Of a DNA stretch of 64,000 nt, positions 22,201 to 39,130 are shown piece after piece. The DNA is from Angiostrongylus vasorum. Taxonomy: Eukaryota; Nematoda; Chromadorea; Rhabditida; Metastrongylidae. The notes under the pieces are model-generated. The model was given only the letters and a program-made list of their open reading frames with translations, ran no database searches and had not been told where the DNA came from. Every line of letters starts with the position of its first letter. Position 1 is the first letter of the stretch. The stretch covers positions 1,792,835 to 1,856,834 of the forward strand of contig JADANN010000450.1 in the NCBI GenBank assembly GCA_018806985.1, read 5' to 3'. Made by a program: the position numbers and the translations under genes.

Positions 22201-25200
22201 CTCCAATAAATCCTCAATTTCTCCTTGTTGCGTGCGAGAGTAGCCCAGTGTGTTCTGCTTATTCTAGGGAATCGTTGAGCATCACATCTTTCTTCTAGAC
22301 ATTTCGCGAAGAACGTTAACGATCAAGTCGATGGAATTCCTGCAGTGGATTAGATGTCCCGAGGATTCCAGTCACTAACTGCACTTGTCCATCTGTTGTC
22401 GTCCATATATAGTTCAATTACCTGTCCGGCCCATCTTCATTTCGAAAATTTAGGAAAATGAGGTCTTTAGTTTTCAACTGTTGATGACAGTCAGAGCTCT
22501 GGATTCGGTCTCTTACTTGCGTGACATCAAATACTCCAAGCGTCGTGGTTTCGAATTTGAGTTCGACAGCGCTGAGTGATCTTTCACGATGCGTACGTAG
22601 CGACCAGGTTACTGACACATAGTTAAGGCATGATGAATCGCGGAATCGAAAAGGAAAGCATAGAGTCGGACGATCTTTGTTCTCTTCATTACATACTCGA
22701 TGAGCTTGAAAGCTGCCAAAGCCCCTCGCTTCCTCCTGGCCAACTTTGGTGACAAGTCGCTCAACATGTTGGTTTCCCGACCTAGATATATACAACTGGA
22801 GCATTCGGAGATATTCGTTCCGTTGAGCGTGAATAGGGCATACGAAACCAATGCGTTCTTCATGAACATTGTTTTTTGCGAGATTTAGTTGAAGACCAAT
22901 TTTTCCACAGACTTTATTAAATGTCGGCAATCATTCGTTCCGCATAGCTAATATTTGGTGTTATACGAACGATGTTGTCAGTAAAACGAAAATGGAATAA
23001 TTTCCGACCATCGATTTTCACGCCCATGTTGTCCCATTCCGATGTTCGCATGATGTCCTGGAGGGTGGTGGTAAATAATTTTGGCGAGATGGTATCGCCT
23101 TGCCTAACCCCTCTTTTGACGTCGATTTTAATATCATTGTAAAACGGAGACATTTTTGTTGCGAAAATTTTATACAGTTCACGAAGAATCTTTATAAACT
23201 GAGTAGGAACTTCCTGGCAGGCAAGGGCTTCCTTCACTGCTCCTATCTCAACTGAGTCAGAAGCTTTCCTTAAATCGATGGAAATTGGAGAAAGAGCGAT
23301 CACTCGTATTGTCGCGATATTTCAGTGAGTATTGCCATCTTGTGGATGTGGTCCATCGTAATGAATCCTCTTCGAAACCCTGCTCGCTCACATGGCTCCC
23401 CTTAATCATTGACAATGAATGATGGTGATTATGTCACACGAGTGAAAAATTTATAGACGACAAAGAATAAGTAAATTGGCGCAATAGTTTCTGATATCGA
23501 AGAGGTCACCATCCCTGAACAATGTAACAATCTTGCTGACCTTGCACTGAGTAGGAGCATTCGGAGAGGTAAGTGTGAATAGCCGAGCCACAATATTTAT
23601 GAAAACTGCCGGAAAGTTTTTCAGGTGTTTAAATCTCATCCTGACCGGATTTGGTGTTGCACGATCCTTCACCAACGAAATAGTACGTCGGATTTCGAAG
23701 GGAGAACTAGTAGGAGGACATCTCCTTTATTTCATGTGACGGAAGGTGGACGTGGCTACTCAATAGATCGAGTAGTATTGGTGAATTTTTCCATTGCCTT
23801 TCTAGACGCTGTAACTGTTCCGTTTGGGCGTTGGAGTGCAATCATCTTGGTCTTGTAATTGGCAAAGCTTCGATGGCCTCTGCTAATGCTTTTCCCAACC
23901 TCTGCAGCTTCAACCATTACTGATGCTCTTCTCTTTTTAAGGTCTTCTTTTATCGCCTGCCTGCATTGTTTTGCAAGTTCAGACGTTAATTCACGGTTAC
24001 CTGCAGTTCGTGCGATTCCACGCTGGCATATCAGCTGGAGTGTTTCTGGAAACAGACGTCTCCAGGTAACTTTCAAATTCTCAGACTTAATAGTGCTTAC
24101 GTGAAGATGTTGAATAAGCCTATCGTACTCCTCGTCGATGTTATCAAGAACGGCATCTTCCCAATAGCCCACTAGTGATTTGAATAGATCCCAGTTTATG
24201 ATGGTTTTGGGACTTCGTTTTTTGAATTCAGCGGCTTTTTCTCCTTTCCGCGAGAAATGAGATCCTACAACAAACAGGCGTTGGTCTGATCCCGTTTAAA
24301 TTTTGGGAAAACATTGACAACAGTTAGGCAAAACCTTCGATTTACTAGGATGCGGCCAATTTGTTATAGGTAGTCTTCACTGAAAGAGTCCCATATGCAA
24401 CGTTGAGAGTGATGCTTCTTGCTCGTCTCATTCTAATTCGTTGCTCCCATTGTGTGGGCCCAATCTTATCGTAAAAATCTCCAACAGTGACCTTAAAGAA
24501 TGTATGGTATTCTCTGTAGAACTTCTCCAAGTCCATACTGAACGCTCTGACTTCACCTTTGTAATAGCTTGCTGTCGGTGTGTAAACGATGAAGATTGTT
24601 AAGGCCGGCATTGAAAGACATCTCTTCAGTCGTAGACGTCCGATTCCCATTGTAAATTGTTCGAAAAATCGATGCTCATGGCCAAACTCGTACTGAAGAG
24701 AACACTGACGCTGCCCATTCCTCTACTGTCGCATGTTCCGAGCAACAGTTCTCCGGAGTCATAAACGGTGTTGAATGGGTGGCGTCTTCTTGTCTCATCC
24801 AGTCCGATTACGAAGCTCATCCTTCTTGCCTGCATGATCAAGTTTTCCGTTGACTCACACTGTCTATGCACTGCAGGTATAGATCGTCGCTTTAATCCTT
24901 CGAGCTCTATGCAGCCTAGTACGGCCCTGAGATTTTAGCAGCCTCTCCGTACTCGTCCTACCCAACGCTGCCGTATCGGGGCTCCTTCGAGGTCAGGGAA
25001 ACGATGTCTGTTTATTTCATTGTGTTCAGCGTTTTGATACCCACGTATAGCTTGCTGAGCTCTGAACATCAGGGCTGGGTATACTCATGGGTATCTCGTT
25101 AGTCTCTCTCAGAGCAGATGGGTAGCTTATTTCTTGCATGCGACTTCTAACCACCTCTCATATACTTCCCTACTACATGACTCAGGTTTTCGCCGAATCC

Positions 25201-28200
25201 ACCCGTGGAATACAGAATTTTCTATGGTTTTGGGATTCTGCGTCTTGAATTCTGCTTATTCTCGGCCTAAAAGGATTCCAAAAATCATCCACACTTTCAG
25301 CACCACACTGAAGCGTGAAGCGTTCAGAATTGAACAATCCTTTAGCGATGCGCTATGCATTGAATTTCATTAATCACAGTTGTGATGAGTGAATACGACT
25401 CTCATATATGCAGCGGCTTGCACGAGGTCAGTGTTTTATCCACCCAGAGAAGTTTGACACCAATTTGGAAACCCCGTAGGGATGGAGCGCCTAGTTTTTT
25501 CACAACGTGGAATCGTATGGGCACTTTTAACCACTGCGATACATCACTTCAGCACTGTACTATTAGCAGAAAATGATTAAAAGAGACATACTATTTGTAG
25601 CTTTACTGTCGTATCATCAACGACCACTGTTCGAACTCTCTGAAAAGACATTGTTTTTATTTTAGAAACAGAAATGCCGAATTTGTGACGTCTCTTATAT
25701 AGAAACAAGAGCAACCTACGTATGAATGGCCAGTTAATTTCATACAGAGCTTCTTCTTCACCTAGGCAATGTTAAGGTTTTCATGTTAAAATAATTTGTA
25801 CGAGAGTTCACATGTTTTCTTTGGTCGATTCGTCGACTATTTGGAAGACGAGAAGAGTCGCTGCTGTTCTTTAATAATTCTTGTCCCAAGACTGCAATCT
25901 TTCAACCTCATCAAATAACTCAAAAGACCGACTTTCTATAAACCTCGGCATAGATAGTTGATATATTTATTTATGTGATCTCATAAACTGATCTTCTTTA
26001 GCTGATCCGAGGTTGGTATAGGTGTTCGTTGACGTTGTCGTTGTTGTTGGTGTTGTTTGTCGATGGCTGACGTTTCGGCGATTTCGCCTTCCTCAGAGCC
26101 TGGACGTATTTTATATTAGAATACTTTAGTTATTCGGTGGAAAAGGCTAAAGTATTTAATGAAGATCAAAGTTTTAAATAGATGGTGGATTAGGATGCTA
26201 CGGTCAAACTGAAAGGCTACTCACCGTGGTGTAACGAATGGGACTGGCCCACGCGTTGTTCACGTGGGGTCGCGAGCACGACACACACCGAGGTCAAAAT
26301 ATCATTTTGAAATAGGGCGCCAGGTCACGTGTGATAGTGAGGCATTACTGTGACTATCTATTTAAAACTTTGATCTTCATTAATACTCTAGCCTTTACAC
26401 CGATTAACTAAAGTATTCTAATATAAAATACGTCCAGGCTCTGAGGAAGGCGAAATCGCCGAAACGGCAGCCATCGACAGACAACACCAACAACAACGAC
26501 AACGTCAACGAACACCTATACCAACCTCATCAAATATGTCGAACACTGGTCCTGATGAAGACGCCGCGACGTCCTTGCACAGCTATCTCAAAGTGTCAGA
26601 GAAAATCAAACCGCAATTTCATTGTTTTGGAGTTAATCAAATAGAAGAGCCGATGAACACCACTAATGCAGATCTAGGCGTACATAAAATCATCTGTCAC
26701 ACTTTCGTGAAAACACTTCATCGATGTACCCTAGTAAGTGCATTCGACCATCTTTAATATTTAGTGCTGCGTGAAAAACAATTTCAAGAAAACACTGTGG
26801 GAACGATATGATGGTATGCAGATTGAGCACGCTTCGTTTTGCTTGAAAACCTCGCAGCGTATCTTGTGCTGATGAGACAACCCCTATGAGATTAGGAGTT
26901 CTATCAGCAAAAAAGTTCACCTGCATTCGTAATCTCTAAAGAGCCGAACCGGTTTTTCAAGAAAGAAGAAATTTTGAGACTAAAAAACTAGACAGTAATC
27001 CAAAATCATAAGAAATAGAGCGGAGTAAGTCGTGGGAATAGATGGAGATGAAGCACAATACCACAGCCCTAGTTCTTAGAATGTAAGAGATAACGAGACT
27101 CGGGGTATCGCGAGAGTAGAAGAGACTGCTCTCTCTTTCTCTCCCCTCCCTCTCTCTCTCCCTCTCTCTTTCACTCTTATCGATTTCAAGAGAGCTTTTG
27201 ACGAAACAATTTCCAACATGATTGAAGCTGACATGATGTTGATACAAGTCATGTCAGCTCAGTTATGTAGAAAATTATTGATTATTGTTAACGCGGTTCA
27301 ATGAAAGTGGGTCTCTAAGTTTTTTATTGAGTTGGGAAAGAAGTCATGTCATGAAAGCCCGGGACAGCCAGGGTGTCCCTACTCTATAAAGATTTGTCGT
27401 GAGCTACTTTCACAACTAAGATATCTCCATTCTACAACAATGTTAACATCGACGTCAAAAGAGGGGTTAGGCAAGGCGATATCATCTGACCAAAATTATT
27501 TACCGCCACCCTCGAGAACGCCTGTCGAACATAGGAATGGGTTAACAAGGGAATGAAAATCGATGGTCAGCAATTACACCATCTTTGCTTTGCAGAGACA
27601 TCGTTACCATAGTATTAAACATTCGTCATACGGAACAAACGCTCGTCGACTTTGACAGCGTTTGTAGAAAGAGTGGTCTTCGGTTAAACCTAACAAAAAC
27701 GATGTTCATAGAGAACCGACTGCTTTCGTACGATCCATTTATGACCAATTAAGTTAATATCCACGAATGCTAAGCATGTGCACAGGCACATGGGGTTTCT
27801 TACCATCATGCTGCTGTGACCGATCATTCCTTTCCGCTTAGCTTGAATGTGTCTTTAAATCTATAAATTCGGAGCGGTATGTCTCTAAATCGACGACTCT
27901 CTACAATGGACAGCTACCTTACTATCACATACAGATTCTTCTTTTTGTCTTCTGTCTAACACCGTATTTTTACTGGGTGTCGACGTGCGGAGATATTTTC
28001 TGGAGCTGCACTCAACTTACCTTGCAACCGATTTCTCGCAGTTGTCTTACAGCACTTATTTTTCGTCTCCAGTAATCAACTGATGGAAAAAGATACTTTT
28101 TCGTCGTACAACAGCAGAAAATGGCAAGACAATTCGCAATTCAGATGGTTCCTCTTCTCTGTGATGACCGTGTTATTTCGCTAAACAGTGACCGACGAAA

Positions 28201-28622
28201 ACAGCTCAGAAGAGAGTGAAACTCACAAGAATGTTAGCCAATGCAGAACAAATGTCGCTTAACAACACCACATGAAATCAATAAGCATAGAGTGAATTAT
28301 TTTTGTTCAGTTATATTCTCATAATACTTTTATAGAAATATTTAATTTTGATCAAGGCATATATCTCTTCAAACAAAACTCACATAGTCAACTCCTACCG
28401 TAGATACGTAACTCTCATGGAAGACGCTATCCGTAAACCTGAGCAACAACGACGATTTCCCGACCGATGAATCTCCGACAATCAACAATTTGAATAAATA
28501 ATCACTAAAATCATAAATCAATACAATGCATACAGTTGGTGAAAACAGATAACAGAAGCTATTTTTAGAGAGAGAAATACTTACTAAGGACTAGTTTTCA
28601 GCGTATCAGCTGACGAGGACAT
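19298..28622 (-). CDS. Divergent Rab1-like small GTPase, last exon not found
   Basis: Exons: 28622-28585, 28504-28384, 25640-25593, 20570-20343, 19384-19298 (or 19316). The protein starts [13 protein letters not shown] and continues with [18 protein letters not shown]. Exon 2 (121 nt) and exon 3 (48 nt) match rab-1 in length and phase. Exon 4 (228 nt) equals rab-1 exons 4 and 5 fused, so one intron differs. [15 protein letters not shown] and ETSAK are intact, so it should bind GTP. Differences from Rab1: Ser for the second P-loop Gly (also seen in Rab3), STVGVDYRVRT in switch I, and [13 protein letters not shown] in the alpha-3 region. The donor at 19297 (GTAAGA) is stronger than the one at 19315. 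I found no Cys-Cys terminal exon downstream; it may be hidden among the repeats or lost. Introns 3 and 4 hold RTE and other insertions. Likely a tandem paralogue of rab-1 with its own effectors (inference). Confidence 0.85.
19735..20045 (+). repeat. Family D repeat in an intron of the Rab-like gene
   Basis: It starts with GAGATATTTGCAAAACTTC and closes with TATCTCAGCATCGTTGTGGTTG. A CGTGGTTCGATCTGG box at 19938 is B-box-like. Confidence 0.6.
21105..22160 (-). mobile_element. RTE-like fragments with internal loss
   Basis: 21110-21600 is homologous, on the minus strand, to the RT (the SIEDLVKRR and APELSRGKR region, then the IEAV helix and the DHIH.I..LTE region). 21950-22160 is homologous to the linker (the [21 protein letters not shown] region). 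An unrelated-looking stretch of about 300 bp separates them. These pieces adjoin the copy at 22165 and may be an older insertion. Confidence 0.55.
22165..25270 (-). mobile_element. RTE-like LINE, minus strand, decayed
   Basis: Minus-strand endonuclease pieces ([33 protein letters not shown] at about 24520) and RT pieces ([12 protein letters not shown] at 23260, [15 protein letters not shown] at 23110, [14 protein letters not shown] at 22970, where the first catalytic Asp of the FADD box is changed). It sits in intron 3 of the Rab-like gene, on the gene's own strand, and its 5' end near 25270 is degraded. Confidence 0.85.
25318..25545 (-). repeat. Family A SINE, strongly decayed
   Basis: Remnants GATGCGCTATGCATTGAATTTC and TTGACACCAATTTGGAAACCCC align with other family-A bodies; the tRNA-like head is largely lost. 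Confidence 0.45.
25918..26521. mobile_element. Short non-autonomous element with inverted ends (Penelope-derived)
   Basis: Long inverted arms (about 25985-26190 and 26360-26521) surround a unique centre of about 170 nt. Each arm carries the hammerhead-like motif (26066-26100 minus; 26438-26470 plus). The left side has a one-sided tail beginning near GACCGACTTTCTATAAACC, also found at 2505 and 40525. The direct repeat CAACCTCATCAAATA flanks the element (25903-25917 and 26522-26536); its first bases may also belong to the arm. There is no coding capacity, so any mobility would depend on proteins supplied by a full Penelope element (inference). Confidence 0.75.
26438..26470 (+). ncRNA. Hammerhead-ribozyme-like motif
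   Basis: Core CTGAGGA followed by A, a perfect GGCG-AAAT-CGCC hairpin, then GAAAC. This fits the CUGANGA / stem II / GAAA layout of hammerheads known from Penelope elements, except for the extra A before stem II and a very short stem III. Its mirror copy is at 26066-26100. Copies at 2639, 2714, 8463, 18443, 40636, 40681, 50835 and 53775 are variants. Confidence 0.5.
27050..27780 (+). mobile_element. RTE-like RT fragment with expanded CT tract
   Basis: Plus-strand homology to the RT core: a cognate of the TRLTEVSRE region, then [10 protein letters not shown] after a CT-rich expansion at 27127-27172, then [12 protein letters not shown] (about 27455) and a damaged FADD box (27590). The fragment ends around 27780. 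It lies in intron 2 of the Rab-like gene, antisense to it. Confidence 0.7.
27127..27172. repeat. (CT)n microsatellite inside an RTE fragment
   Basis: CTCTCTCTTTCTCTCCCCTC-type tract that expands the short CTCTGTCTC present at the same position in other RTE copies. Confidence 0.85.
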
Positions 28623-29329
28623 TCTCAAGGCTTAGGAATGGAACAGTTATAAAAGTTGTCTAAAAAATTTATTATTAATATGCTCGGCGACTATATGAAT
28701 CACACATGATTCATATGGTACGAAAAACTTGTGCTTTCAACTTTAATACAACAAATCTGAGCTTTAAACAAAATTTTACAGTTAGAATAAAAATGGAAAG
28801 AATCTGAAGAACTTTTCCAACCAGATGCAATTTCTCTTATTGCGAAGATATGAAATTCTGATTTTCTGGAGCCCATGAAACGGATTTTTAATGTACGTAA
28901 ACATTCTTGTTCCAAATACTGGACCAACTGAACAAGCTGGATTCCGTCCAACAAGTCACGAAGGTGTTCTCCGATGCCTCGTTGGACTTTGCTACCACCG
29001 AACCCGAGAAATTTAAACTTCGTTTATATTCTTTTCGAAAAAAAATAGGTTTAAAAAAATTTGGAGTTGGAATACGTGTTTACAAAGACTCCATACCAAC
29101 TTAATACGGTAAAACAAACTATTTCTACAGGTCTGTGAAGTTCTGAACTCTTCAAATACTCTATTGGTCGAGAGCTTATGTGCATTTATTGAAAAAGCAG
29201 CACGGTCACCAATCTGCCAAAGGATAGCGTTACGTTACAACACGTAGACTAAAATTGTTTTTTCTACTACTTGATCTGTGATATCACATGTATTGCACTA
29301 AGTGTATCCCAGCATTTCTTGCATTCGAT

Positions 29330-29645
29330 TCATTTTCACGCATCCAGCACCTACGAAGGTCATCAAATCTTTTTTTTTTTAGGTGTGGCTTAGATTTCTG
29401 CTTGAGGACTCTTCATTAATCATGAATCTCGTCGAATGCTGGTCGAGTCGATTCTCCATGGAATCCTGAGATTGCCGTCATGGGGGGTTCCCAGGTGGAT
29501 CAGAACGAGTCTGCTCCTCCCAGACAGGTCTAGCAACAATTTCCGAACCCTAAAGAGATCAGAGGGTTGGTGGACCGAATTGTGAACGGAACGAACCCCT
29601 GGGTAGTTGGGCCATCCGCATAATGAACTCGATCACTACAACTGC
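29330..29645 (-). repeat. Family B tRNA-like SINE, decayed
   Basis: The body includes GAATGCTGGTCGAGTCGATTC and TCCCAGACAGGTCTAGC, in the same order as 42630-42845. It lies in the intergenic DNA between the two Rab genes. Confidence 0.55.
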
Positions 29646-31280
29646 GTTATCAGCTCAATGAGTAAAATTATGCAGACCCACTCCTACGAATTGACGAAAA
29701 CAATCAACATGGAAGCATGCAGAAACTTTCCGCCATGCTCCCGTTGGTTTACCGTTTATTTCTACTTTTACGGAAAACAATGATGTTAATATGAACAAAA
29801 TGCACCCTGTAAAGAAATAACCGTTTGATCATATTGCAGCAAACTGTGGTGCGTAAGTGTGGCCATACTGATACAGTATGCTTTATTGATTTTATAGTTG
29901 TTATTCATTCTGATGTGAACACTTGCTTCCTTTAGTTGAAGCGTGTTCTATAAGATCCACATTTCATCATCTCTAGTTATCCATGCTAGATCCCCTCACT
30001 ATTACAGCAGTCATTTCTTCCACATAAGAACCATCTCAACATGTAACATCTGCGGCCTTCAGTCAACTGGTTCGCAGTTGTCGTTCCCACTAGTTCTTTA
30101 GTCGCTACCGGTGTCTTCTTCCGGCAAAGTTTGTAGCGTTCCATTGCACTTGAGAAAACTGATTTCCTCCATTATTTACATCAAAATCATCACACCGAAA
30201 ACGTTTACAAAACTTTCTGTGAAACCACACTAATGCAATAGCTTTCTTATCGTATCTGTCACAAAGAGCTTTTTCTGTTACCGCCCGTTTCTTCCATTGA
30301 AAGAATTTATCGAATTTGTCTCGAAATAAATAGATGAAGTAAAGAAGTAGAAAACTTCACTATGTGACAAGTGGCAGAAGCTCATGTTGATACCACAAAA
30401 ACATGTTGTCGTGCCGAAATCTTGAGCTAATTCATATGGAAATTCTGTTATAGGAATTTATGTTGGGAGTGCAGAACGAAGTCCACTAATTCTTCTGTCC
30501 ATGAACCTTCTTAGGCGATCTCGAAAGGACTCGATGAAAGCCTATGTAACATCATCCGGGTAATTGAAAAGGATTATGCGTGAACGAAAAAAAAATTACT
30601 TGTTCTTAAACGTGAAAAAGTTAAGTTTAGGTGAGCTCCACCACTCTATTGCATGGTATTCGGTCATACTTTGCATATACATATAAGCCAAAACTATAAA
30701 ACTGATGCCTACGAAATTCATCACGGAGTTTTCTACATCGAAAAAGTGTGACAAACTATATGAATGCCTATCACTCTCCAAAAACAATAAAAATGAAAAT
30801 TCTCACACAAAAAGCTCGACGTTGCGTGTCCTCTGAACGAGTGAAGTTCATTGGAAACTCTGACGTGTGATATGAACGATTGGATACTGTATTACTGCAT
30901 GTTTGAATCACTAACCTACGTTTTGTCTTCCAATCGATACATCACTACTACTAATTCTCTTTTCATATTTTGGAAAAGTTTCTACCTTAAATATCATCGA
31001 GACTAAGTGGGTTTTCCCATAATAACAGCACTTGAAGAATCGACAACTTCACAGATTTATAGAATGGACCTTGTCCTTTCGTTACAAGGGTGTACAGCAG
31101 CATCTGAAATGTCTCCCTTAGCTTTAGGAATGTTAAGTTGGTACTTTTAGAAAATTCTAAATCAGAAAATCAAGTTTCTATGCTAATAAAACGAAATTAG
31201 CAGCCAGTAACATCGTAGTTGCATTGGGTGACACCCATCCTATCTGGATGAAATTTAGTTTACTCAACTCAACCTCTTAA

Positions 31281-31563
31281 ACGATAAAGGATAAAGCTCT
31301 CGGCGTCGATCAATCCCTCAGGGATGCGCTATGCATTCGACTTCATTAAGCACCGCTTGGAGGTGACTGAACGCATATCTAGCCTTTACAATGACTCGCG
31401 GTGGCTTACCGATGTCGAGCCAGTGGTGCTATCCTCCCAGACAAGTCTGGTACCAATTTGCCGACCCCGGAGGGATGGAAGGCTTGGTGGGCCATGTGAG
31501 CAGGGATCGATTCCACGTGTGTGTTGCAGTGGCGCCTCCGACCACTGCACCACACGCGCCCCT
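31281..31563 (-). repeat. Family A tRNA-like SINE
   Basis: Well-kept copy with minus-strand head GGGGCGCGTGTGGTGCAGTGG, body palindrome CAGACAAGTCTGG at 31438 and tail AAAGGATAAAGCTCTCGGCG. Confidence 0.75.
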
Positions 31564-31727
31564 CTCAACTCTACCTCTTCACCTTTCAAAATAGGAGTCT
31601 CCATTGAAAGAATGGGAAAACCATACTTGTGAGATACGGAACATCGGAATCTCATCTGAGCACAACCGAAAAAGTGATGCATTGTTAGCAAAAATCTGTA
31701 AGTTCTCATGGTCTTTATATCATTCAG

Positions 31728-31890
31728 TAAAGTTTACTATGAGATCAGATATGCTCCCTTAAATCTAAAAGGCGCAATCGTTTCCTACTGTGGATGCACT
31801 GATATCAATGCGTATTGTGAAGAATGCGTTAAATTGTTGGAAACGTTCGATAGACTAGGTCTGAGTCAACGAACGACGTGTAAGACATAA
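31728..31890 (+). CDS. Possible terminal exon, Cys-containing unknown protein
   Basis: An ATTCAG acceptor at 31726-31727 leads into a frame open for 53 codons to TAA at 31888. The product includes GAIVSYCGCTDINAYCEECVK followed by LLETFDRLGLSQR. The Cys pattern C-x-C-x7-C-x2-C could bind metal or form disulfides. It lies between the two Rab genes on the opposite strand. No family is recognised and no upstream exon is identified. Confidence 0.28.
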
Positions 31891-32879
31891 ATAAAAATGC
31901 TGCCACTGAAACAAAACAAACAATTCTCAATCGATTTCACAATCATTAGTGCTGTAAGAAACGTGATTCAGGAAACATGAATCGAGAAATAGAAAGCTGA
32001 ATGTGATGAACATTAACAGAAAGTCACGAATATCCGGAGATATGCAAAAGATAGATATCGATCGCGTGAGTGTAATGTGCTGTCCCGTTCCGGATATGGT
32101 TCGAATTCAACAGAATTCGATGAGATTAATGGGAATAAACCAGAACTGGGGAATAAATGTGTACTGTAAACCGTCTCTAAATAAAATACCGTAACAAAAA
32201 TATGATTGGTAGCCATTAGTACAGAAAATACTGAATTGTCCTTGTTCAATGAATGTTCACGAAATGACACGTATGACTTTTAAGTGTAATACAGTTGTCC
32301 GTCTAAACATAGATGACATTCGACGTCGTTCTCATTTTCTATCAGAACACTAAAATCATCATCGAACACTAGCCAAAGCCACTACAGACATTAAGAAATG
32401 GTTGTTGTAAACTCATATTTAAACGAAATTTTCTATTCATAGATTGTACTCTGGAATGATGTCGAAATTAATGGACTTGGAACTTCGGAGACTTGTAGAA
32501 TTATTAACACCTAACGAAATAATACAGTATGAGGACTAGAATCTAACTTAAATTTCGAAATCGACGCAATTTTTCTGTATTTTTATCCTTCAGCTATCTT
32601 TAATTCGTAGGTGCACTTATCAAATATCACAGTGCTACACATCCTAGACAAGGAAGACTCCAGTAAGACTCATGCACCGTCAATAGTCAACACCAAAGAA
32701 AGTCCAGTTATGCATTCTATACAATGCAAAGAAGGAACCAACGCTATCCTCTGAACACTAACCGGAAATGCACGCTGGCGACGATATGATGCTTCGTGAA
32801 GATTAGCAGAGAAAACGATCAGTAAAACAAATCAAAACAATCTTCTGTAAAAGCATGCTGAGAAATGAACAAAAGTCGG

Positions 32880-33260
32880 AACCTTAGCTCCGCTTCGAAC
32901 CCGTGATTACCCTTTCAGATGGATCACGTGTTTGCCACCACGCCAACCGAGGCCATTGTTTTGCCTTCCTCCACTTTTTTCTACTCTAACGGTGCTATCA
33001 GCAATCACCCGTCTACACGAGTGATCAAGGGGAGCACAGATCGACATTGAACTAAGCTAAGATGAAGCTGAAGTCAAACTCACAATATTTTAACGTCTAC
33101 GTGTTGCCTATTCTTTTTTCATTGTAGAGTATTATATGAAATACAACGATAAGGATGCTAAGTGAGAAGTGAGGGACATTCGCAACGTCAGCTGGGTTTC
33201 GAACCCGTGACTACGCTTCCCGACGGCTCATTTGTTACCCTTTATCGATTCCTCCTGTTT
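32880..33260 (-). repeat. Family D-related tRNA-like repeats, degraded pair
   Basis: Two pieces with GGTTTCGAACCCGTGA / CGCTTCGAACCCGTGA boxes (33190 and 32890) and shared CATCAGCAATCACCCGTC-type sequence. No intact unit. Confidence 0.4.
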
Positions 33261-34230
33261 TTCTCAGCCTTGAGAATGCGCTGTATTGACGTGTCTGAGC
33301 TTACAACATACTAGATTGTTTTAGTGGATAAAAACCATAAAAGCCCTTGGAGAAAGCGTCCCAAACCACAGCGCGGCTAGATGTATATGTGTAATCAAAA
33401 GTGGTCCCTTCTGCAAAACCTATCGGTGAACTATAATTTGGGAACTTAGGGCAAAACTTACCGGGCTTACTAGGGCATAACCCTTGCCGCCAAATCTTGC
33501 AAACTTAGTAGGCAAGAATACCCGCGAAATTGAAACTATGAGCTACCTTCCGGACTAACGTAGAAACCTCTCAAACTCCTCCCTAGTTCTTCGATGTTAG
33601 AAACGATATCTGCTCTACTATGCAATATTTGCGATTAACAGCCTCCAAATAATGTTATTCACCAAATCGTTGTAACTCTGCCTAGATAATAAACTACGGA
33701 ATACAAAGATGTACAAAGGGAAGAATCTCCGTTATCACTTTATTTTAGGAAAAAGAGTTAGTTTCGAGGGCAAAAGCTCACACGCAAAAAGCATAACACA
33801 ACGCTCATTATTCCTCGGACCACCATCACAAATCACATTTCAATGAACAACAGGTCGATAAAACGGGCTGTAAATATATCAATACGACTATATTTAGGGA
33901 AATGAATACAACGAACGAAAGGTGTGAAGCCAACTACGGTTGTAGCTGTTTGAAAATGGCGTTTCTATAGTAGAGCGGCCAAAGACTGACTCACAGCTAG
34001 TTGGACAAAAGAAAAAAAAATGAATGGTAGCATATAAATGAATCAAATTTCCACTAACTGCGATAGAGCATCATGATTCTCTAGCATAAGATTAGAAGAA
34101 TAAATTAGGAAGCGAATTTTCGACAACAGAAATGAACGTCAACCGTGGTAAAATTAATCTAACAGGAAGAATGGGTGCAAAAGGAGGAAGAAAAAATTTT
34201 CAATTTCTATAGTCTTATCCAACATTCCAT

Positions 34231-39130
<4,900 letters not shown>

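Larger units (their letters stand above)
28623..34230. other. Intergenic DNA between the two Rab genes
   Basis: Apart from the family-B repeat at 29330, the family-A repeat at 31281, the possible exon at 31728 and the D-like pieces near 33000, I see nothing recognisable. The T-run at 29370 and general AT-richness are unremarkable. Confidence 0.5.

Noticed and set aside
26536..26757. ORF starting [20 protein letters not shown], with a CTGATGA-like start
   Set aside because: No GAAA strand follows the putative hairpin, and the ORF has no recognisable homology or splice context.
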